In this document: one piece after another, positions 10,201 to 18,370 of the stretch
Layout of the letters: every line of letters begins with the position of its first letter
Position numbering within the stretch: position 1 is the stretch's first letter
The notes under the pieces: generated by a model
What the model was told of the DNA's origin: nothing
The model's input: the letters and a program-made list of their open reading frames with translations, nothing else
The model's database searches: none
Made by a program: the position numbers and the translations under genes
Assembly: GCF_014075995.1 (NCBI RefSeq)
Contig: NZ_CP055153.1
Span: 6,262,001-6,326,000, forward strand
Length of the DNA: 64,000 nucleotides
Direction: 5' to 3'
Source of the DNA: Adhaeribacter radiodurans
GTDB taxonomy: Bacteria > Bacteroidota > Bacteroidia > Cytophagales > Hymenobacteraceae

Positions 10201-11911
10201 TGGTTCTTCGGCTTCGGGCATAGGCGCAGATAAGAGTCAAGCAAACTGGGACCCGAGCGGCAATTATTATCAAAGATCTGACTACTGGATCGTAAAAATA
10301 AAAGTAGAAGAACAACCGCTTTCGGCTCAATGGAATAATCGTTACGGCGGTGCGGGTAACGATGCCTTTACGGTAGTTATTAAAACCGCTGATGGCGGAT
10401 ACCTGTCAGGTGGCTATACCAATTCCGGCATAAGTGGCGATAAAAGCCAAAGCAGCCGCGGCCTGAATGATTACTGGATTGTGAAATCTAATGCTGCAGG
10501 GAAAAAGCTCTGGGACAAACGTTTTGGTGGTACCGGTGATGATTATCTGAACACCATTATTCAAACTTCTGATGGCGGCTTTTTACTCGGGGGTAGCTCG
10601 CTTTCGGAAGTGAGTGGCGATAAAACGCAAGCCAGCCGCGGTAACCGCGATTTCTGGATCGTGAAAATTAGTAGCACGGGCATTAAGCAATGGGATAAAC
10701 GCTACGGCGGCAGTGGCTATGATGAACTCAAGAAAGTACTCCAACTCTCAAACGACGAATACGTGCTGGCAGGCTTGAGCAACTCCCCGGTAAGCGGCGA
10801 TAAAACCCAGGCTAGCCGGGGCGGACAAGACTTCTGGGTGGTAAAAATCTCGGGTAACGGTACTAAGATTTGGGATAAACGTTACGGCGGTTCCTTAAAC
10901 GAGAACCTGGAAGGTTTAGCCTTAACCCTGGACGGCGGGTATTTACTGGGCGGCAGTTCGTACTCGGGTATTAGCGGCGACAAAACGCAGAACAGCCGGG
11001 GCGGCAGCGATTATTGGGTAATCCGGGTAAATAGCGCGGGCACAAAGGTGTGGGACAAACGTTTTGGCGGAAGTGGCGAAGACAACCTAATGGACTTGGG
11101 TAGTACGGGCACGAACACGGGTAACTTCTTTATTGCCGGGCACAGTACCTCCGGCGCCGAAGGAGATCGCAGCCAAAATAGCCAGGGTGGCAAAGATTTC
11201 TGGATGCTTAAAATAAACGCTAGTGGCGACAAATTATTCGATAAGCGCTTTGGCGGCAGCAGTGATGAAGGGCTGCGCACAATCTTGCTGACCAGTGATG
11301 GCGGCTACTTACTGGCGGGCCGTTCCGAGTCGGACCAAAGTGGGGATAAGACTCAAGGCAACCAGGGTTCGAGTGATTACTGGATCGTAAAAACTACCAG
11401 CACCGGCGAAATGCTCTGGGACAAACGCTTTGGTGGCAATGGCTACGACGAAATCCGGACGGCGGCCCAAACGGAAGATGGTGGTTTTATCTTGGGAGGA
11501 AGGTCAGATTCCGACGCGAGTGGCGATAGAACGCAGCCCAGCCAGGGTGGGTACGATTACTGGTTAGTGAAAGTAGCTCCGCAAAACAGCCCAATAATAG
11601 CTGAAAGACAAGTTGCTCCGGTAGTACCCGCTACGGTGCAGGAGGCTACACTTGACCTGCTGAAAGCGTATCCTAATCCTTTCCGGGAAAAAGTAAAAGT
11701 AAACTTTACTTTACCGCAAACGCAACCAGCCAGTGTAAAGGTGTACGACAATCAAGGTAGAGAAATAACTACCTTGTTCCAGGGCGAAGCCAAAGCTGAT
11801 CAGAAGTATGAAGTAGAATGGCAAGCCAGTAATAAAGCAGCCGGAATGTACTTCTTACAACTGCAAACTCCTACTACTCGTCAGCAACAAAAAATACTCC
11901 TGACGAAGTAA
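7244..11911 (+). CDS. Giant T9SS-sorted triple seven-repeat propeller protein (array gene 3)
   Basis: The ATG at 7244 starts a signal peptide (MKKPLSNF ... LPVLTFAQ); the product is 1555 aa. Layout: seven repeats at 41-463, an Ig-like domain at 464-547 (LGDAPFALSATATSGLPVSF), seven repeats at 547-1020, seven repeats at 1025-1442, and a T9SS type A domain at 1470-1555 (AYPNPFREKVKVNFTLPQ ... KILLTK). Blades 5 and 6 of the middle block carry insertions. Blade 5 holds the only cysteine pair I found (GGCDPSTGEDCNF). The insert is shared in position with array gene 4, so these two are close relatives. It is inferred to be an exported surface protein. No catalytic motif is visible. Confidence 0.88.
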   Translation: MKKPLSNFSRVSLTPVLAPRWRGFSVILLLLLTLPVLTFAQNKIWDKTIGSSDWDVLSSIQQTQDGGYILGGYSGSNISEDKSQNSRGGDDFWVVKLNASGAKVWDRTLGGTSDDFLTSIQQTSDGGYILGGRSQSGIGGNKSQASKGEWDYWVVKLAANGTKAWDKTLGGSGNDYLYSVRQTSDGGYILGGWSDSGIGGNKTQANKGESDYWVVKLNANGSQLWDKTFGGNQADELAALEQTNDGGYILGGFSSSGISGDKSQNSRGFKDYWVIKISANGNKSWDRTYGGASDDNLTSLHQTNDGGYILGGSSYSEISGEKSQANKGDTDYWVIKIGANGTKAWDKTYGGNQADDLAALQQTSDGGYVLGGTSRSGLSGDKSQTSKGIEDFWVVKLKANGSKFWERTLGGSPNPNPLASLQQTSDGNYILGGSSINDASGDKSEDSKGSNDYWIVKLDNSNTNISQTINFKPIPYKSLGDAPFALSATATSGLPVSFSVVSGPATINNNMVTVTGLGEVTIKAYQAGNANYLPAEATRTFLVRNDIQKPWDKTFGGTNLDKLTAMVATEDGGYLLGGSSLSGISGNKTQANRGREDYWLVKTDKQGKKLWDNSYGGKGVDNLTSILATPDGGYLLGGSSASGISGDRSQVNRGGTDYWVVKIDSEGNKLWDKAYGGNMADNLTVLLATADGNYLLGGASTSGVTGDKSQASKGDTDYWVIKINEDGDKLWDRSYGGNKADELAAIVASDNGGYLLGGSSASGISGNKSQTARAKKDYWVVRIQENGAKIWDKTFGGSLDAFEQGGCDPSTGEDCNFYFGESILSSLVATPDGGFLLGGSSNANQGAEKSEDNLGGDEYSYFIKSYWVVMIDQDGQKVWDKTYQGISDAPSDGQGWFFVTGNSILNKIVPMADGDYLLAGTSNGSKGASKSEDPRFEDPESPARDDYWVIKIDGEGTKKWDRVVGGFSNDFLADIVPAGEGEYVLGGSSASGIGADKSQANWDPSGNYYQRSDYWIVKIKVEEQPLSAQWNNRYGGAGNDAFTVVIKTADGGYLSGGYTNSGISGDKSQSSRGLNDYWIVKSNAAGKKLWDKRFGGTGDDYLNTIIQTSDGGFLLGGSSLSEVSGDKTQASRGNRDFWIVKISSTGIKQWDKRYGGSGYDELKKVLQLSNDEYVLAGLSNSPVSGDKTQASRGGQDFWVVKISGNGTKIWDKRYGGSLNENLEGLALTLDGGYLLGGSSYSGISGDKTQNSRGGSDYWVIRVNSAGTKVWDKRFGGSGEDNLMDLGSTGTNTGNFFIAGHSTSGAEGDRSQNSQGGKDFWMLKINASGDKLFDKRFGGSSDEGLRTILLTSDGGYLLAGRSESDQSGDKTQGNQGSSDYWIVKTTSTGEMLWDKRFGGNGYDEIRTAAQTEDGGFILGGRSDSDASGDRTQPSQGGYDYWLVKVAPQNSPIIAERQVAPVVPATVQEATLDLLKAYPNPFREKVKVNFTLPQTQPASVKVYDNQGREITTLFQGEAKADQKYEVEWQASNKAAGMYFLQLQTPTTRQQQKILLTK

Positions 11912-11930
11912 ATAATTCTAATTGTATAAG

Positions 11931-11970
11931 TAAGCCGGGTAGCAAGAATGCTATCCGGCTTACTTTTTTT
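11931..11970 (+). terminator. Hairpin terminator after array gene 3
   Basis: TAAGCCGGGTAGCA and TGCTATCCGGCTTA form a long stem with a very short loop, followed by CTTTTTTT. Confidence 0.85.
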
Positions 11971-12108
11971 TCTGGAGTAATACCAATGCCGATAATTGCT
12001 AAGCTTTCTATACTTACTCCTATTCTCCGTCTATTATATTTACTTTATTTAGAAAATAGTAAAATAGCGGAGGCAGATGTAATAGATAGCATGGAATTAC
12101 TCTCTGAT

Positions 12109-12885
12109 TTAAAGAACACCATGGGTAAGAACATAACCTGTTAATTCAACGGTGCTATTAAGACCTGCCTTTTTTAATATATTTTTGCGGTGAGTTCTTA
12201 CTGTTTCCTGGCTGATACATAAGCTTTCGGCAATAAGGCGGCTGCTATACCCTTTTAACAAGAGCTTTATAATGTCCCGCTCCCGGGCACTGAATACTTC
12301 TTCTGATTTATTGAACTGCAGACTTTGCGGGTTGATATGAAAAATCTCCTGCGTATAACGGTTCATTTGCAAAGCTTGTGGTACTTGGGTAACCCCCAAG
12401 TAAGAGATGTCGGTATAGATGTTGGAGAAAACAAAAGGAATTTTATCTTCATCAAAGTACAGCGGAATGCACTGATGTTGAACCGTAATTATTTTGCCAT
12501 CTTTTCTTCGGGCCCGGTAAAAGTAAACGAAAAAGATCAGCTCTCTTTCTTCTACCGGCCGGCTTTTAAAATACTGCATGCCTAATTGGGTTACCAATAT
12601 GTTAAACTTAGTATCTTCCGGCAAACCAAATTGCATCGAGAACTCGGCATCCTGAGCTAATATTTCGGCTGCCGAGTAACCGCTCACCTCTTCGCAATCG
12701 CCGTGTACCAAACCCATGTGCCAAGTACTTAGATTAGACACAATAACAAAGAAATGGCCAATGGTCCATAAATTTTTTACTAAAGGATGATTGGCTAATT
12801 GTTGCTGGTATTGATTATCTGAGACCAGAAAAGGATGCTGGTCAAGTTTCAATGCTTTTTTAAGGTCTAGTGCCAAGTTTTGCAT
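12109..12885 (-). CDS. PAS domain-containing LuxR-type transcriptional regulator
   Basis: The product is 258 aa from the ATG at 12885; a TTG two codons upstream is less likely. Residues about 45-165 look like a PAS sensor fold (YSAAEILAQD, then FYRARRKDGKIITVQHQCIP and a closing FSNIYTDIS). Residues about 198-256 are a LuxR helix-turn-helix (FSARERDIIKLLLKGYSSRL, ISQETVRTHRKNILKKAGL). There is no receiver domain, so it probably senses a ligand or redox state directly through PAS. It is the only gene breaking the giant-protein array and reads the opposite way. A perfect palindrome lies 42 bp before its start. It may regulate itself or the neighbouring genes, but this is inference. Confidence 0.88.
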   Translation of the reverse strand: MQNLALDLKKALKLDQHPFLVSDNQYQQQLANHPLVKNLWTIGHFFVIVSNLSTWHMGLVHGDCEEVSGYSAAEILAQDAEFSMQFGLPEDTKFNILVTQLGMQYFKSRPVEERELIFFVYFYRARRKDGKIITVQHQCIPLYFDEDKIPFVFSNIYTDISYLGVTQVPQALQMNRYTQEIFHINPQSLQFNKSEEVFSARERDIIKLLLKGYSSRLIAESLCISQETVRTHRKNILKKAGLNSTVELTGYVLTHGVL

Positions 12886-12926
12886 AATCAAAAGTTTAAT
12901 TAGTCGGCGAAATGTACTTATCTAAA

Positions 12927-12946
12927 AATACCCCAATTGGGGTATT
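12927..12946. promoter_or_regulatory. Perfect 20-bp palindrome before the PAS-LuxR gene
   Basis: AATACCCCAATTGGGGTATT is a perfect palindrome ending 42 bp from the ATG of the divergent regulator gene. Size and place suit a dimeric operator. I did not notice a second copy in the window. Confidence 0.6.
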
Positions 12947-13094
12947 GATTGTTCTTTTCCTTAACTCTAATTTAGTCGAAACATTTCAAACCCTAAAGAT
13001 TTCGTTATATTTTTTCAAAGTTTAGTATTATACGCTTTTAATGAAGTATTAAAAATAAAAAATTTAAGAGATTGTATTAAACCTCATTCCCCAA

Positions 13095-13172
13095 CTCTTT
13101 CTCCGGCCGGAGAAGGAGTGCTAATCTCAATAGGAGCTTTGCCCAAATCCCTCTCCGGCCCGAGAGGGATTT
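13095..13172. repeat. REP-like pair of GC-rich hairpins
   Basis: Two GC-rich inverted repeats stand out in AT-rich surroundings. The first is centred on TCTCCGGCCGGAGA (about 13099-13112). The second, at 13143-13172, has perfect 12-bp arms CAAATCCCTCTC and GAGAGGGATTTG. The CCCTCTC/GAGAGGG form resembles dispersed palindromes of Bacteroidota genomes. They lie between divergent genes, so they are unlikely to be terminators. Confidence 0.6.
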
Positions 13173-13328
13173 GCTTAGGGCGAGATTAAAAAAAGCTTAG
13201 CTAAATGATGCAGCAAGCCTATGAAAAAAATTGGAGTAATACTAGCTGCTCCTACTTCAATTTTGTTCGCTACCAAAAAGTTAATTTTCCATAGTTATAC
13301 TTAATCATTATTTAAAACTTAATAAATA

Positions 13329-13362
13329 ATATTTAGTAAATAATTAAGAATTTACTAAATAT
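13329..13362. promoter_or_regulatory. 13-bp inverted repeat before array gene 4
   Basis: ATATTTAGTAAAT and ATTTACTAAATAT are perfect inverted copies separated by 8 bp, about 135 nt before the ATG of array gene 4. The TTTACTAA half also begins the leader elements of genes 2, 6 and 7. Operator or promoter role is inferred. Confidence 0.45.
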
Positions 13363-13395
13363 AGAATAAAAGGAAAGCACCGCAACATACTTTTC

Positions 13396-13427
13396 TTTAC
13401 CGGCTCTTCTTCTGGCAGCTGAAGCTA
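13396..13427 (+). promoter_or_regulatory. Conserved leader element upstream of array gene 4
   Basis: TTTACCGGCTCTTCTTCTGG followed by CAGCTGAA matches the elements before genes 2, 6 and 7 with a one-base gap, and starts 100 nt before the ATG. Confidence 0.45.
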
Positions 13428-13495
13428 AAGGTCTGCTTGCCATCTTTTAACCAAAACGCATTTTGTACTTCTTCTTTAATATAACCAATTCTTTT

Positions 13496-16400
13496 ATGCA
13501 AACACCTTTATCTCTTTTTGGCCTAACTCAACTAAATCGGGCTATGGTGCCTGATTGGCGATTTATTAGCCTTTATCTATTATTAATTCTGTGCTTTCAA
13601 TCTAAAACCTTTGCCCAAAATATAATCTGGAATAAAACTTTTGGCGGTAGTAATCAGGAAGTGCTAAGCTCAGTACAACGGACGAATGATGGAGGCTACA
13701 TTCTGGGAGGTTGGTCCGGTTCCGGAATCAGCGGTAATAAAACGGTAGCTTCGAAAGGAGCGAATGATTTCTGGGTAGTAAAGCTTAAGGCGGATGGCAG
13801 CAAAGAATGGGAAAAAGCCATTGGCAGTGAGGGAAATGATCACCTGGTTTCGGTACAACAGACCCGTGATGGCGGCTTCATTCTAGGTGGTGTTTCTGAC
13901 GGCGGAGTATCCGGTGATAAAACGGAAGATCGTAGAGGTAGAGCCTATACCTGGGATTATTGGATAGTAAAATTAAATGCCAATGGCAGCAAAGAATGGG
14001 ATAAAACTTTTGGTGGCGGGGAGGGAGATTGGGGAGATGAATTAACTTCCCTTCAGCAAACCAGTGATGGTGGGTATATTCTGGGAGGATGGACGGATTC
14101 TGGCAAATCAGGAGATAAATCCGAAGGGAATAAAGGCGTCTACGATTTTTGGATAGTAAAAATAAAGTCCGATGGCAGCAAAGAATGGGATAAAACGATT
14201 GGGGGTGATAATGGGGATTATTTAACCTCAATGCAGCAAACCCGTGATGGCGGGTATATTCTGGGAGGCGCATCTGGTTCCGGAAAAAGCGGTGATAAAA
14301 CTCAAGCCAATAAAAGCGGAGATTATTGGGTAGTAAAGCTGAAGTCCGATGGCAGCAAAGAATGGGATAAAACGATTGGGAGTGATAATGGGGATTATTT
14401 AACCTCGGTGCAGCAAACCCGTGATGGCGGGTATCTGCTAGGTGGATATTCTTCTTCTGGTATTAATGGCCATAAATCAGAAGCTTCAAAAGGCAGTGAT
14501 GATTATTGGATTGTGCAGCTGCAGGCCGATGGCAGCAAAGTTTGGGATAAAACCATTGGTGGAAAGAATTACGATCAATTAACTTCCCTTCAGCAAACCA
14601 GTGATGGCGGGTATATTCTAGGTGGATATTCTAATTCTAAGCCGAGTGGGGATAAATCTGAAGAGAGAAATGGAGAGGAAGGGGAAGGCTACTTTAACAC
14701 TTCAGATTATTGGGTAGTAAAGTTAAATGCCGACAGAAGTAAAGTTTGGGACAAAACCGTAAAAGGTAAAAAAAATAGTCATAACAAGCTGGCTGCTCTT
14801 CAACAAACAAGTGATGGGAATTTTATAGTGGCTGGCACTTCTAATTACAGCTCAGGTCTCAGTGATTACTGGGTAGTGAAATTGGGTGATAGTGGCCGGA
14901 ACATTCCCCAAGCTATTACTTTTGAGCCCATTGCTTATAAAAATAGTACGGATAAACCTTTTGCTCTTTCTGCTACAGCTACTTCCGGGTTGCCCGTAAC
15001 TTTTAGCGTGATATCCGGCCCGGCAACCGTAAAGGGTAATATGGTAACCATAACGGGTTTAGGCGAAGTAATTATTAAAGCGTATCAGGCGGGCAATGCT
15101 ACCTACAAGTCGGCTGAAGCCACCCGCACTTTTCTGGTACGAGATGACATTCTGAAATCCTGGGATAAAACCTTCGGGGGCACTAATCTGGATCAACTTA
15201 CGGCTATGGTGGCTACTTCCGATGATGGCTATTTGCTGGGCGGTTTTTCAACTTCCGGTGTTACTGGTAACAAGAGCCAAGCCAATAAAGGAAAAAAAGA
15301 TTACTGGCTGGTAAAAACAAATAAACAAGGGCAAAAAGTCTGGGATAAAGCTTTTGGTAGCAGTGGGTCGGATAGCCTTACTTCCATAATTGCCACTCCC
15401 GATGATGGGTATTTGCTGGGGGGATCTTCCAATTCTGGTAAGAGCAATGATAAAAGTCAGGCTAGTAAAGGGAATACCGATTACTGGATAGTAAAAATAG
15501 ATAGCCAGGGTAACAAACTCTGGGATAAAACTTATGGGGGTAATAAGGCCGATAATCTATCCGCTATTTTGGCTACCAGCAATAGGCAATACCTATTAGG
15601 TGGCTCTTCTAATTCTGATAAAAGCGGGGATAAAAGCCAGGCAGGGAAGGGCAAAAGTGATTACTGGTTAGTTCTGATAGATGAATTGGGCAACAAAATT
15701 TGGGACCAAACCTACGGGGGTGATAAATCCGATAATTTAGCGGCTATCATAGCTACGAACAATGGCGGCTATCTGGTAGGTGGTTCTTCTGCTTCGGGAA
15801 AGAGTAGTGATAAAAGCCAGGAAACCCGTGGATTGGAAGATTATTGGATTTTACGCTTAAAAGCCGATGGTACCAAGTTGTGGGATAAAACCTATGGCGG
15901 TATTACAGAAGCTTTCCAAGTTGAAGATTGTTTTGAAGAAGATCCAGCTAATTGTTTTTACCTGAACGGGCGGTCGGTTCTGACTTCCCTGGCCGCAACC
16001 CAGAATGGGGGCTTTATGCTGGGGGGTTCCTCCAACGCAGCTAAAGGAGGGGAAAAAAGTGAAGACAATTTAGGTACCTTTTTGTACAATGATTATTTAA
16101 CCGATTACTGGGTGGTAAAAATTGATGAAAACGGAAATAAGGTATGGGATAATACGTACAATGGTTTAAGTAAAAATCTTCCCGATGGACATTATTGGTC
16201 TTTTTTTACTGGAAATTCTACCCTGAAAACTATTTTTCCTACTACTGATGGCAATTATTTACTGGCTGGTACTTCGGATGCAGATAAAGGAGTGGATAAA
16301 AGCCAGGAAAGTAGATTTGAAGATCCTTACTCTTCGCAAAGAGATGATTATTGGGTAATAAAAATTGATGAAAGCGGCACTAAGATAAAGGACTGGACTA

Positions 16401-18163
16401 TTGGCGGTTTTAGTAATGATCATCTCACTGCTATTGTGCCGGTTGCTGAAGAAGGCTATGTGTTGGGTGGCTATTCCGTTTCTCGATTAGGCGCTGATAA
16501 AAGTGAAAACTCTTGGGATATAAGTGAAAACTTTAGAGAAAGTTCAGACTACTGGATTGTAAAAATAGAAGAAGAGCTACCTCTTACTGCCCAGTGGAAT
16601 ATGCGTTACGGTGGTTCCGGAAACGAAGGCTTTACTACTATAATTAAAACAGCAGATGGAGGTTATTTATCAGGCGGCTATTCCGCTTCAGGCGTAAGTG
16701 GCGATAAAAGCCAAGCTAGCCAAGGTAAGAACGACTACTGGATTGTAAAATCCGACAAGGACGGCAAGAAGCTATGGGATAAACGCTATGGTGGTTCTGC
16801 GGATGATTATCTAAACCGGATCATCCAGACGAAAGATGGCGGCTATTTACTGGCGGGAAGTTCTTTGTCGGGCAAGAGCGGGGACAAGTCCGAAGCAAGT
16901 CACGGAGATCGGGATTACTGGCTCCTCAAGATTGATAAAGTGGGCACGAAAGAGTGGGACAAGAGCTATGGCGGAAGTGGTTATGATGAATTGAAGAAAG
17001 TCTTACAGCTAAGTACGGGAGAATATATTTTAGCAGGGTACAGTAACTCGCCGGTAAGTGGAAATAAAACGCAGGCGAGTCAAGGAGGCAATGACTTCTG
17101 GATAGTGAAAATTAGTAGTAAGGGAGAGAAATTCTGGGATAAGCGGTATGGTGGTAAGGAAGAAGAAGTATTAGGTGGCATTGTACCAACAGCAGAAGAA
17201 GGTTTCTTACTGGGCGGTAGTTCCTGGTCGGGTAAAAGCGGCAATAAGACAGAAGCAAGTAGAGGTAAGAGTGACTTCTGGTTAGTAGCAGTAGATAATG
17301 AAGGCCAGCAACTCTGGGATAAGACTTACGGGGGAATAGGTGAAGATCAAGCCTTCTCTCTAGGCAAAGCAGGTAAGGATTACTTTATTGCTGGACAAAG
17401 TGATTCACCAGCAGGATTAGATAAAATCAGAGATAGTCAGGGTGGCTTAGATTACTGGCTCTTGAAAGTTAGTAGTACGGGCGAGAAGGTGTGGGATAAG
17501 CGGTATGGTGGCAGTAAAGATGATGAACTACGTGCCAGTATTCAAACCCAGGATGGCGGGTATCTGTTAGCAGGTAAGTCTTTCTCCAACAAGAGTGGCA
17601 ACAAGCGGCAAGATAGTCAGGGATCAAGTGATTACTGGATGGTGAAAGCCGATAAGGAAGGCCAGTATGAGTGGAGTAAAACTTTTGGCGGTAGCGGAGC
17701 CGAAGAACTAAGAGCCGTTATTCAGACGAGTGAAGGAGGGTACTTGTTAGGTGGAAAGTCGGATTCAGGAGTAAGCGGCGACAGAACCCAGCCGAGCCAA
17801 GGAGGAACCGATTACTGGTTGGTGAAGGTTGCTCCCGAAGATAGTCCGATAGTAGCGGAAAGGGAAGCCACCTTGGTAGCAGAGCCAATAGTTAAAACCG
17901 AATTAAGTCCATTAACGGTTTACCCCAATCCAGCCAAAGATCAGGTAACTATTCGTTTTACTTTGCTGCTAACACAAGATGTTAGCTTAAAGGTGTATAA
18001 TAATCAGGGGCAAGAAGTATCTACTATATTTCAGGGAGAAGTGCCGGCCAATCAAACCTATACTTGTAAATGGAACGCTGGTACTCACTCAGCTGGTATT
18101 TACATCTTGCGATTACAAACCAAAGAACAGGATAGCCACCGGAAAATAATGCTCGTCCGTTAA
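13496..18163 (+). CDS. Giant T9SS-sorted triple seven-repeat propeller protein (array gene 4)
   Basis: The ATG at 13496 (MQTPLSLFGLTQ ... SKTFAQ) gives a clean signal peptide; the longer frame starts at a TTG at 13463. The product is 1555 aa. Layout: seven repeats at 40-467, an Ig-like domain at 468-551 (AITFEPIAYK ... SGLPVTFSVISGPATV), seven repeats at 551-1027, seven repeats at 1031-1442, and a T9SS type A domain at 1470-1555 (VYPNPAKDQVTIRFTL ... KIMLVR). Middle blade 5 carries an insert with two cysteines (EDCFEEDPANC), as in gene 3. The last block is almost the same as in genes 6 and 7. Function beyond surface display is not visible. Confidence 0.88.
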   Translation: MQTPLSLFGLTQLNRAMVPDWRFISLYLLLILCFQSKTFAQNIIWNKTFGGSNQEVLSSVQRTNDGGYILGGWSGSGISGNKTVASKGANDFWVVKLKADGSKEWEKAIGSEGNDHLVSVQQTRDGGFILGGVSDGGVSGDKTEDRRGRAYTWDYWIVKLNANGSKEWDKTFGGGEGDWGDELTSLQQTSDGGYILGGWTDSGKSGDKSEGNKGVYDFWIVKIKSDGSKEWDKTIGGDNGDYLTSMQQTRDGGYILGGASGSGKSGDKTQANKSGDYWVVKLKSDGSKEWDKTIGSDNGDYLTSVQQTRDGGYLLGGYSSSGINGHKSEASKGSDDYWIVQLQADGSKVWDKTIGGKNYDQLTSLQQTSDGGYILGGYSNSKPSGDKSEERNGEEGEGYFNTSDYWVVKLNADRSKVWDKTVKGKKNSHNKLAALQQTSDGNFIVAGTSNYSSGLSDYWVVKLGDSGRNIPQAITFEPIAYKNSTDKPFALSATATSGLPVTFSVISGPATVKGNMVTITGLGEVIIKAYQAGNATYKSAEATRTFLVRDDILKSWDKTFGGTNLDQLTAMVATSDDGYLLGGFSTSGVTGNKSQANKGKKDYWLVKTNKQGQKVWDKAFGSSGSDSLTSIIATPDDGYLLGGSSNSGKSNDKSQASKGNTDYWIVKIDSQGNKLWDKTYGGNKADNLSAILATSNRQYLLGGSSNSDKSGDKSQAGKGKSDYWLVLIDELGNKIWDQTYGGDKSDNLAAIIATNNGGYLVGGSSASGKSSDKSQETRGLEDYWILRLKADGTKLWDKTYGGITEAFQVEDCFEEDPANCFYLNGRSVLTSLAATQNGGFMLGGSSNAAKGGEKSEDNLGTFLYNDYLTDYWVVKIDENGNKVWDNTYNGLSKNLPDGHYWSFFTGNSTLKTIFPTTDGNYLLAGTSDADKGVDKSQESRFEDPYSSQRDDYWVIKIDESGTKIKDWTIGGFSNDHLTAIVPVAEEGYVLGGYSVSRLGADKSENSWDISENFRESSDYWIVKIEEELPLTAQWNMRYGGSGNEGFTTIIKTADGGYLSGGYSASGVSGDKSQASQGKNDYWIVKSDKDGKKLWDKRYGGSADDYLNRIIQTKDGGYLLAGSSLSGKSGDKSEASHGDRDYWLLKIDKVGTKEWDKSYGGSGYDELKKVLQLSTGEYILAGYSNSPVSGNKTQASQGGNDFWIVKISSKGEKFWDKRYGGKEEEVLGGIVPTAEEGFLLGGSSWSGKSGNKTEASRGKSDFWLVAVDNEGQQLWDKTYGGIGEDQAFSLGKAGKDYFIAGQSDSPAGLDKIRDSQGGLDYWLLKVSSTGEKVWDKRYGGSKDDELRASIQTQDGGYLLAGKSFSNKSGNKRQDSQGSSDYWMVKADKEGQYEWSKTFGGSGAEELRAVIQTSEGGYLLGGKSDSGVSGDRTQPSQGGTDYWLVKVAPEDSPIVAEREATLVAEPIVKTELSPLTVYPNPAKDQVTIRFTLLLTQDVSLKVYNNQGQEVSTIFQGEVPANQTYTCKWNAGTHSAGIYILRLQTKEQDSHRKIMLVR

Positions 18164-18370
18164 CCTACTGATATTACTCCTGGTTAAAGGTACTCCTTGC
18201 AATTACGACAAGAGGTACTTTCCTCCATTAAAGGTTTTAGTTTAGAGTTGAACCTACCCGCGAATACCACTTAAGTTAATATGTCATATGTCAGCTAGTC
18301 ATCTCAGTCTTTTATGGACTTAACTTTCTTCTCTTCCTTTTCATTTATTTAGTCAAAGAAACAAATCTTT

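Noticed and set aside
18164-18370. A terminator after array gene 4 (GGTACTCCTTG ... CAAGAGGTAC)
   Set aside because: The arms pair only with gaps and there is no T run, so the evidence is too weak.
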